A stretch of 64,000 bases of DNA from Mesostigma viride (Eukaryota > Streptophyta > Mesostigmatophyceae > Mesostigmatales > Mesostigmataceae). This document shows positions 28,908-35,755 of the stretch, in pieces; positions within the stretch are counted from its first letter, which is position 1; each line of letters opens with the position of its first letter. The position numbers and the translations under genes were made by a program. The stretch spans positions 5,001,228 through 5,065,227 of the forward strand of contig RPFO01000050.1 in NCBI GenBank assembly GCA_009746045.1. The letters are read 5' to 3'. Below the pieces are notes generated by a model. It was not told the origin of the DNA. It ran no database searches and was given only the letters and a program-made list of their open reading frames with translations.

Positions 28908-30719
28908 TGCCCCCCCCATTTTACTGCGGAAACAAAATAAGCACAGATGGTTTAGGACCTAATGGAGTCCCCATGGGCACAGAGGAGGAATGCAAGCATC
29001 ACATCAGGCTATTTGGAAACGTGGTGGCCCGCACCCTCTTCCCTCGCGGGGGGGGAACAGGGACATTGACGCCGCTCCGACGGCCGCGACCGCTTTTTGC
29101 GGAATTAGAGATCCGCCGCCGTACGGTAAGCAATACGGGTCTAGGGCGCAGTGTCAGAGGTTGCGGCAACTCCGCCACTACGGGCTGTTTGCGCCGGGTG
29201 GCGGCCAAGCCTCATCCCCCGTCAGCCCCCCCGGCAGCCAAGTCTGTCCACCCCCCCGCCAGCCCCCACCCCCACCCCCACAAGTCAGCCCCCCCCCAGC
29301 CAGCCCCCCCAGCCAGCCAGCGGGCCAATTTGCCTTGTCCTCAACGGCATCCTAAAGGCTTCTCGAGCCAAGAACAAGCAATCCAACACCCCACAGTCTC
29401 GACCAGCACCGCCCAATCCTTCTCAACCGACTCAACCACCGTCGTCCAATCCTACACTGCCGTCTAATCCTACTCAACCACCGTCGTCCAATCCTTCTCA
29501 ACCGCCGTCTAATCCTACTCAACCACCGTCGTCCAATCCTACACTGCCGTCTAATCCTACTCAACCACCGTCGTCCAATCCTTCTCAACCGCCGTCTAAT
29601 CCTACTCAACCACCGTCGTCCAATCCTACACCGCCGTCTAATCCTAAACCCTTACCCCTAGACCCTGACCCTACGGGAGGCGAGAACAACGTTGCATGGT
29701 CCGGAGACAACAACAGCTTCGGTTTCTCGGTTAATGACCGGTCTGTCACATACCCCCCACGCATGGATGCGGGCGTCGACAAGGCCTATGTCGTGAAGGC
29801 GCCCGATGGTGATGAGTCGGCGTTCAGGCGCATCACGCAGGGTGATGGCAAATGCATGTTTAATGCCCTCTTGATTGTGGACGCGTTCCGGAAAGGGGAG
29901 ACCGTGACGTCCGAACAGGTGGTCCAGAGGACGCGAGCGCTGAAAGAGGAAGTGCGTCCGCAGATTGAAAAATATGTCAAAGAGATACGAGCTAAATTCC
30001 CCTCGCATCTGCTCCCAGACCCGCCCGAAACAACTATCGAAGACCGACTCAAAAAAATATTCAAGCCGACTGGATGCTCCGAAGGGGAATCAGATGCGAT
30101 TGCCATCTTATCGCGCCATTTTCGGACGCCTATCTACTATTACCAAGAAAAAACGACTGTTGGAGATTGGTATTGGTATGCCCTCTACGATCCCGGGAGC
30201 AGAAACAACATCCCGCCCGTTTACATTCGCCACAAAAGTGGGCATTGGGAGGCCTTGATCATGAATTCGGACGTGCCGCCGCCGCCGCCGGCCCGGCCCC
30301 CGCCGGGCCAGACGCGCTCCCAGCAGGACCCGCAGCGGAGGAGCGCGGAGACTCTCAACAATCTTGTGGGGGTGGGCGGCAAGCGCCTAATGAGGGATCA
30401 AAACTTGAGAGGGCGCCCGCCCTCCGTCTTGCAAGGAGGCCTTAAGAGAGGCAGCAGCTCTCAACCGGGGGGGGCGGCGGGCGCGCAACCGTCTGCTGGT
30501 CGCGGGCGCGGCCGCGGGCGGGGAAGCAGCACGTCTAGTCGAGCGAGCCAGGGGAGGGGGGGTGGGGGGACCCTTCCGGCTGCCGCCTCGGCGCCAGATG
30601 GGGCGCCCGCTCGCCGCACTCGGGGCCGCCCCCGCGGAAGTGGCAATCGCCAGAGGGCGGCAGGCAATCCAACTCAACCGCTAAGAAGAAGCGACCGGAA
30701 TACGGCGACAAGGAAGTAG
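28908..30719 (+). CDS. OTU protease with two N-terminal CGN-type motifs and Pro-rich linker; two frameshifts
   Basis: From ATG 28908 the frame begins with FYCGNKISTDGLG and GTEEECKHH, a motif seen at the start of many NCLDV proteins. After a G8 run (29048-29055) the next frame repeats it as FCGIRDPPPYGKQYGSRAQC. A second shift at C9 (29289-29297) or C7 (29304-29310) leads into a frame open to 30719. That frame has a Ser/Asn/Pro linker (29420-29645), then an OTU domain with GDGKCMFNAL (catalytic Cys codon 29853-29855) and GHWEAL (His codon 30243-30245), then a Gly/Arg-rich tail. OTU proteases remove ubiquitin or ubiquitin-like tags. The catalytic part alone is intact. Confidence 0.7.
29420..29645 (+). 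repeat. Tandem repeat encoding Pro/Ser/Asn linker
   Basis: Units of the form CAACCACCGTCGTCCAATCC and GCCGTCTAATCCTACT alternate. They encode QPPSSNP / PSNPT and separate the N-terminal motif region from the OTU domain. Confidence 0.8.
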
Positions 30720-30767
30720 CGCAGTAACATTTCTCAATTTAATTTGTGTGCCCTCTGGAAAGAGATC

Positions 30768-31418
30768 ATGATGGGATCCCGCTGCAACCCCGTTGCGAAC
30801 ACGAGCGAGGAGTACGTCGGCGTCACCTCGCGTCCGGAAATCTTCGACACGATCTGCGGGGACGAGGCGTTCCAGGCCCTCAACTCCTCCTTCGCTGCGG
30901 ACGCGGGCACCGCGACGATGATCGTCCCCGCCGAGTCCTACGACATGATGTTCAACCTGGACACGCGTGTGCGGGGGGCCGGGCTGAGTTACGGCTCCAC
31001 GTTCGAAGACCAATTGAGCTTCGGGACCGAGCGGCTGCCGAAGCCCGAGGACGTCGTGGGCGCCACTCTCGACGACCACAAGGTGGGCGTGGGCTTCATC
31101 ACCTCCAACACCAAGGACTTCCCCGTGACGGACATCCAGACGTTGCGGCCGTACATCCCGGCCCCCATTTCCGTCGACGGATGGGGGTCCATCGGGGTCG
31201 CGACCAAGGGCGCGTTCGGGCAGATGATCACCGACAACACCTTCCTCATGGACCCGCGGTTCACGTGGCCCATGCAGGGAATCGACGTGCAATCCAACGG
31301 CATATACGGGTTCCCGGAGGTCTCCGCCGCAAGCTCGCTCGGTGTGTGGGGCGAATCAGGAGCGCCCCCGCGCAACAACCTGTGGGGAGGCCCGGGCTCC
31401 TCCTCTATGTTTGGATGA
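30768..31418 (+). CDS. Unknown viral-type protein, possible minor virion component
   Basis: A 216-residue intact frame beginning MMGSRCNPVANTSEEYVGVT. It is mixed alpha/beta with Gly/Pro-rich C-terminal text (NLWGGPGSSSMFG) and no cysteine pattern. The upstream TTG start of the open frame was rejected in favour of tandem ATGs at 30768 and 30771. It follows the OTU gene by 48 nt on the same strand. The shape (soluble, no membrane segment, Gly-rich tail) would suit a capsid-associated protein, but I recognise no family. Confidence 0.55.
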   Translation: MMGSRCNPVANTSEEYVGVTSRPEIFDTICGDEAFQALNSSFAADAGTATMIVPAESYDMMFNLDTRVRGAGLSYGSTFEDQLSFGTERLPKPEDVVGATLDDHKVGVGFITSNTKDFPVTDIQTLRPYIPAPISVDGWGSIGVATKGAFGQMITDNTFLMDPRFTWPMQGIDVQSNGIYGFPEVSAASSLGVWGESGAPPRNNLWGGPGSSSMFG

Positions 31419-31479
31419 GGCCGGGGTCCGGCGGTGCGTTTACAGGGGGTGGAAAAAGCTCTTGTCCCTTTGTAAGTAA

Positions 31480-31905
31480 ATGGAGGCGGCAGTAGCGGGG
31501 GCGGACTGGCGAGAGAGGATGCGCACCATGACCACCGAGTACATCGAGCTGGACGACGCCGTGAAGAGGGTGACCGTGGACATCAAGCCGCTGAAGAAGA
31601 GAAAGACCGCGCTGGAGAATGACATCCTGGAGAGCATGGTCTCCGCCGGCGTGGACGCTTGCAATATATCCGGCACCTCCGACAAGCTGCTGGTGAGGAC
31701 GCACAGGAAGAAGGCGGCATCCAAAAAGGGGGACTATCTAGAACGCCTCGTGGCCTTCTTCGACGGCGACGAGGCGCGCGCCCAGCAGTGCCTGGACGCG
31801 TTGAACGACACCCAGGTCGTGGAGGTCAGGAGGCTGAAGCGCGTCACCAAGAAGCAGGAGGCTCCAGGAGGGGCCGCCACGTCGGGCAGCAGCGATGAGG
31901 GGTGA
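31480..31905 (+). CDS. Small coiled-coil NCLDV-like protein
   Basis: A 141-residue intact frame. A helix around residues 20-50 (YIELDDAVKRVTVDIKPLKK then RKTALENDILESMVSAGVDA) looks coiled-coil. A basic strand follows (LLVRTHRKKA), then a helical domain with ARAQQCLDALNDTQVVEVRR. This layout occurs in small NCLDV proteins of the DUF5760 type; the assignment is from memory of the pattern. The gene is compactly placed, 61 nt after the previous stop. Confidence 0.55.
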   Translation: MEAAVAGADWRERMRTMTTEYIELDDAVKRVTVDIKPLKKRKTALENDILESMVSAGVDACNISGTSDKLLVRTHRKKAASKKGDYLERLVAFFDGDEARAQQCLDALNDTQVVEVRRLKRVTKKQEAPGGAATSGSSDEG

Positions 31906-31951
31906 ACATAAAAGCCGGGGGAGGGCGGGCGCGCGTGTGCAGACGCGAAAT

Positions 31952-32457
31952 ATGAATCCCCCCCATCCGCTGCGTCCGGGGACGAGCACCCCGCCCAGAT
32001 CGCCGTGAGTGCGGACGACCTCTCCTGCGCGATATGCCTGAACATGCTGATGGACCCCGTCGTGATCGAGTGCAGCACGAGGGTCCAGGAGGGCAAGTGC
32101 GAGGCCATGGTCTGCAGGCGTCCGTGCATGGAGCAGCTGATCGCCAAACAGAGGAGCAGGGGCGGCCCCTCGTCCGCGGTGCTGGGGAGGTGCATCGTGT
32201 GCAGGGGCCAGTGGAATCGCTACGTCTTCCGCCCCTGCATCCGGGTCGGCAGCATCACCGCAGAGGTTGCGAGGAGGTGCCCCCACGACGGGTGCGACTT
32301 TACAGCGAAGGGCATGGTGCTGTTGTCCCATGAAAAGGATTGCGGATACAAGAAGGTCGCGTGTCCCAACCAGCGCTTTGGGTGCCAGCAGTTGTACGTT
32401 AACTTATTAAGTCTTAGATATTATAATTTAATATTATACTATCTAAATAATATTTAA
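31952..32457 (+). CDS. RING/TRAF-type zinc-finger protein, frameshifted and running into AT island 3
   Basis: A RING-like N-terminus (CAICLNMLMDPVVIEC ... CIVCRGQW) is followed by a TRAF-type zinc finger (CPHDGCDF ... HEKDCGYKKVACPNQRFGC). The long frame lacks an ATG. ATG 31952 reaches it only across the C7 run 31958-31964, where one base seems missing. The coding signal stops at the second zinc finger (about 32395), after which the frame is AT-rich filler. RING/TRAF proteins usually act as E3 ubiquitin ligases. The canonical RING histidine is not obvious. The gene is both frameshifted and probably 3'-truncated. Confidence 0.6.
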
Positions 32458-32490
32458 TTATTTATTCTATATAAAATAAATCTTTAATGA
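32393..32490. repeat. AT island 3
   Basis: About 95 bp of nearly pure A/T between convergent ORFs. It contains an imperfect hairpin (TAGATATTATAAT against ATTATACTATCTA, one mismatch) and shares ACTTATTAAGT with AT island 2. Confidence 0.7.
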
Positions 32491-32671
32491 CCCGCGCCCA
32501 GATCCGGGCCGCCTCGCTCTCGAAACGGGCGCGCGCGTCCGACAGCGACACCCGGCGCCTGAGACCCACGGCGATGAACCAGCGGGTGGTCTCCTCCAGC
32601 CAGCGCTTCATGTAGAAGTATTCCTCCAGCGCCGCCCTCTCGGCCGCCCGGTTGATCCCCTTGCGCGCCAT
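32462..32671 (-). CDS. Small basic helical protein, unknown
   Basis: A 69-residue frame from ATG 32671: MARKGINRAAERAALEEYFY then MKRWLEETTRWFIAVGLRRR. It is rich in Arg, Ala and aromatic residues and predicted helical. The upstream extension of the frame is only the antisense shadow of the 32750 gene and was left out. It converges on the RING/TRAF gene across AT island 3, and its last four codons lie in the island. Confidence 0.5.
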   Translation of the reverse strand: MARKGINRAAERAALEEYFYMKRWLEETTRWFIAVGLRRRVSLSDARARFESEAARIWARVIKDLFYIE

Positions 32672-32733
32672 CTTCAAATAGCAGCACGCGAAAAAAAACT
32701 CGCCCGGACCATCAAATTTTGTGTGCCGTACGT

Positions 32734-32740
32734 CATATAC
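32734..32740 (+). promoter_or_regulatory. ATATAC promoter-like motif
   Basis: CATATAC lies 9 nt before ATG 32750, resembling the TATATATAC motifs of the capsid genes in sequence and spacing. Confidence 0.4.
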
Positions 32741-32749
32741 GAGCGGCCC

Positions 32750-33307
32750 ATGTCGGCGATCGTGCACGTGGAGGGCGTGCCGGGATCGGGCAAGACCTTC
32801 CTCTGCTCCATGCTCAGGATCAAGGCCAAGTGCGTGGACACGGACGACCTGTGGGCCAAGGCCGACGACATAGCCGACGAGAGGAAGCGAGACGGGCAGA
32901 GGGCCGTCAACAAGCGAGCCCTCGTGAACCGCATGATACGAGAGCTCGTCAGGGACAGGGAGCGAGACCGCCCGCTCGTGTTCGTCGGCCTGCACGCGCC
33001 CCCCAGGGCGAACCACAAGTTCTTCATCCGCCTCGAGGACCACCCCGCCGCCTACCGCCGCCTGCTCCTGCGCGAGGTGGACAAGTACGTCACGCGCGCC
33101 GACGACCTGCGCAGGCACGTGCGCGAGGTCGCGGACCCCAGGGACATCGACATCCCCCGCGTGGCCAACCTCGCGAGCATACCCTCCAACTACCCCGACT
33201 TCGTCCGCAACTACAAGCAGAGGAGGGACTACATGAAGGCCAGGGGCTACAAGGTCGTGCCCCAGGACGCGATCGCCCGCTTCATCGACGCCCTCGGGGA
33301 GGAATGA
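32750..33307 (+). CDS. P-loop nucleoside/nucleotide kinase-like protein
   Basis: A 185-residue intact frame. The P-loop is EGVPGSGKTFL (residues 8-18), right after a first strand (AIVHV). The Walker B-like strand is PLVFVGLH, and an Arg-rich lid-like region follows (RRLLLREVDKYVTRADDLRR). The layout fits small viral kinases that phosphorylate nucleosides, nucleotides or other small molecules; the substrate cannot be told. The GTG at 32723 opens the frame earlier, but the ATG at 32750 places the P-loop at the normal distance from the start. Confidence 0.65.
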   Translation: MSAIVHVEGVPGSGKTFLCSMLRIKAKCVDTDDLWAKADDIADERKRDGQRAVNKRALVNRMIRELVRDRERDRPLVFVGLHAPPRANHKFFIRLEDHPAAYRRLLLREVDKYVTRADDLRRHVREVADPRDIDIPRVANLASIPSNYPDFVRNYKQRRDYMKARGYKVVPQDAIARFIDALGEE

Positions 33308-33345
33308 ACACAAATATCTCTGCGTATCGTGCATGACTCGCTCGC

Positions 33346-33885
33346 ATGACTAAGTGCACTTCTCTCACATCCAAGGGCCTCAGGTGCCGCCGCCCCGCCT
33401 CAGGTGCCTGCCATGGTCGGTGCGCCGCGCACAGGGTGCGCGCGTCCAGCACCGAGGCCCAGAACACCTGGGAACGGGGCGAGGAAGCGGTCAGCGCGCC
33501 GAATCGGCGCAGGCCTCGTCTGGCCTCCCCCCCGCAGATGCAGACGCTCCTCAGGGGCGGCGCCCCGGTGATGCCCCCTCCGCAGTCGAGAACGGCGGGG
33601 GTCTTCCCACCCTACGCGCCACTGCCGCCGCCGCCGTTGACCGCGCAGGATGCGAATGACCGCATGGCGGAAATGATCCACTCGTGGGGGCCGGCTGGCC
33701 CGTTCAAACTTCCTCCGCCCGAAGAAGACACCTACGGGTACCAGGCGGGGGGCACCCTTCTGGTTGGGCCCCAAAGGAGCTTCCCAGAGCTGCCGCGTGT
33801 CAGGTACCGCCTGCACGAGGCGGGCGCTCCACGCGGAATCCGCAGGGGCAAGGTCAGGACTAAGGGCAGCAGCGTGAGGAGGTGA
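33346..33885 (+). CDS. Small Cys/His-motif protein, paralogue 2
   Basis: A 179-residue frame starting MTKCTSLTSKGLRCRRPA, then CHGRCAAHRVRAS. The first ~35 residues are nearly identical to the product of the 22933 gene, also at DNA level, which implies a fairly recent copy. The rest is Pro/Arg-rich and unlike paralogue 1, so only the N-terminal module is shared. It probably binds zinc through the Cys/His set. It starts 38 nt after the kinase-like gene. Confidence 0.6.
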   Translation: MTKCTSLTSKGLRCRRPASGACHGRCAAHRVRASSTEAQNTWERGEEAVSAPNRRRPRLASPPQMQTLLRGGAPVMPPPQSRTAGVFPPYAPLPPPPLTAQDANDRMAEMIHSWGPAGPFKLPPPEEDTYGYQAGGTLLVGPQRSFPELPRVRYRLHEAGAPRGIRRGKVRTKGSSVRR

Positions 33886-33914
33886 TCGATACTATAACCT
33901 CATCATACTGATGT

Positions 33915-34622
33915 ATGGAACGTGACAGACGCCAGCACACCATGGAAGAGCTCGTGCGCAAGTACAACGACCAGAGCGCCTACGTGGCCGCGAGCGCCGG
34001 ACGGACCTTCCGCCCCGTGCCCCTCGCCCGGGCCGCCCGGGCCTGGACGGGCAGGTGCAGCAGGTGCGCCAGCCCCATCTCCCTGCGAGACCGCTCGGCC
34101 GTGTTCGGCCGCCCCGGCGCGTGGACCTGCTGGCCCTGCGCCCGCCTGCCCCTCGCCCCCCTCTTCGACGAGCTGGTGGAGGCCAGGGACAGGGCGCGCA
34201 GGTGCGGCCTGCCCAGGCCCGTGAAGGCAGACTCCGGCATACGCCCCCCGCCCATCCGCAGGCCGACGGGCGTGCGCCCCGCCGCGTGGGCGCGCGCCGA
34301 AAAGATGGCCAGGAACGCCAACGCGCGCATGCGGGCCGACGGGGCCAGGCCGTGTCTGGGCACCGCGCACGTCACGGCGCTCTACCGCTCGCTCCTGCGC
34401 CGACCGCGGTGCGCCCTGTGTCGCAAGCCGCTGGACATCGGACCCCGCGCCAGGAAGGGGGACCGCCCCTCGCTCGACAGGCGCGACCCGGCCGACAGGA
34501 GCTACTGCGGGCGGAACGCGGCCCTGCTGTGCTTCGCCTGCAACCACGCAAAGCGCCTGCGCGACGGACTGCGCCTCTACCGCCTGCGTCTCCGCCGCGC
34601 AGGCTGTCGCTCGGGGGGGTGA
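33915..34622 (+). CDS. HNH-type endonuclease-like protein
   Basis: A 235-residue intact, Arg-rich frame from ATG 33915. An N-terminal Cys4 knuckle (CSRCASPI ... TCWPC) is followed by a C-terminal HNH-type module: CALCRKPLDIG, RPSLDRRDPADRSY, and NAALLCFACNHAKRLRDG. This is the S-L-D-R-x-D ... N-x-x-x-L/V-C-x-x-C-N-x-x-K pattern of phage and NCLDV HNH nucleases, which often move with their genes. The 3' end overlaps the convergent gene on the minus strand by 46 bp. Confidence 0.65.
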   Translation: MERDRRQHTMEELVRKYNDQSAYVAASAGRTFRPVPLARAARAWTGRCSRCASPISLRDRSAVFGRPGAWTCWPCARLPLAPLFDELVEARDRARRCGLPRPVKADSGIRPPPIRRPTGVRPAAWARAEKMARNANARMRADGARPCLGTAHVTALYRSLLRRPRCALCRKPLDIGPRARKGDRPSLDRRDPADRSYCGRNAALLCFACNHAKRLRDGLRLYRLRLRRAGCRSGG

Positions 34623-35284
34623 ATGTAAAGAGGCGATTCGGTCTCCTCGAGATCCTCGGGATCGCTCCCATGATAGTACGTAGGCGTGGGCCCCGGGGAG
34701 GCGGATCCGGGGAGGGTGCCGGCCGCCTGCGGGCTGTCTTCCGCCGCTATGGGATTGAACGGGTCCGCCCCAGAAGCGGGGTCCGGATCGCGAGGGCTGG
34801 TCCTGCCAGCAGCCGGCTGTCGGGGAGGGGCGTTCAAGCTCAGGACCCCGGGGCGCGTGTTGAAGTATCGGTTGATGACCATTTGCGGCGTGAGGCGGTC
34901 GGCGGCCCTTCTCCGGCTGCCGACGTTGATGGAATCGGTGAAATCGGCGTACCTGCCTCTATCCCTCCTGCTCGCCCGGATCCCGGGAATCGTGGAGGGG
35001 ACGTCTGGATCGCCGTCCTCAACAACGGGCCTCTCGTAACGATTGTGGACCTCTGCGGGATAGTAATTTTCGTATGTGGGCGAATTGAACTCGATCGGTC
35101 TCCCGTACTCGTCCACGTCGCCCGGTTGGTAGTACGCCGTGCTCGGGTCCCACTCGATGGTGTCCACGTGCATCCTCACGGCGTGCGGCCGGGCCGGCGC
35201 GTGACGGTGGCGGTGACAAAGCGACCCGGCGGCGGGCCTGTTTCGGCAGCGGCCCGTGCGGGTGACGTGTCTGCATTGAGGCAT
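34577..35284 (-). CDS. Cys/His-motif protein, paralogue 3
   Basis: A 235-residue frame from ATG 35284, preceded by GTATAAAGAG as a TATA-like motif. It begins MPQCRHVTRTGRCRNRPA, then GSLCHRHRHA, the same Cys-x5-7-Gly-x-Cys...Cys-x-x-His module as the genes at 22933 and 33346 but more diverged. The long remainder is Pro/Asp/Tyr-rich and likely disordered, ending in six Arg residues that overlap the HNH gene antisense. It is the rightmost gene of the viral block. Confidence 0.55.
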   Translation of the reverse strand: MPQCRHVTRTGRCRNRPAAGSLCHRHRHAPARPHAVRMHVDTIEWDPSTAYYQPGDVDEYGRPIEFNSPTYENYYPAEVHNRYERPVVEDGDPDVPSTIPGIRASRRDRGRYADFTDSINVGSRRRAADRLTPQMVINRYFNTRPGVLSLNAPPRQPAAGRTSPRDPDPASGADPFNPIAAEDSPQAAGTLPGSASPGPTPTYYHGSDPEDLEETESPLYIHPPERQPARRRRRR

Positions 35285-35289
35285 CTCGT

Positions 35290-35755
35290 GCTCTTTATAC
35301 GCGCGTGGGAAAATTAACGCGCCACCCCGCACACTATCACCCCCATACACATAGCGGCATGACCGGCGACGACGGCTGCACGCACGCGCCCACGAACTCG
35401 CACATCAGACGCGCCTCGGACAACCAACCCGGATGCATCATGGCGCGACACTCATATGCCGAACCACGAGATTATTTTAGCGCGACCATAAACGCACGCA
35501 CACCGACAGCGGACTTGCCGACGTACTCACACACTCGCACACTCGTACTCTCGATCACGGACTCGCGCGCGGGGGGAACAGGGAAACAGACAAGCACTCG
35601 GCGCGGAACGGGGGGGACACGCTGCGGGGGCCCCAAGCACTCGGCGCGGAACGGGGGGGCAACGCAGGGGGGAACAGGGGGAAAAGAGGGGGTCACTCAC
35701 GCAGTTGCTGGTGGAAATGGTTACGACGTCGTATGCTTCTCGCACTTTTCGGGGG
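35290..35755. other. Right edge of the viral block, repeats only
   Basis: A 150-codon open frame (35359-35808) has no protein character and runs into the LINE, so it is not called. The stretch has a direct repeat of GCACTCGGCGCGGAACGGGG (about 35607 and 35638) and GGGGGGAACAGGG repeats. The composition remains GC-rich up to the LINE start. Confidence 0.45.
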
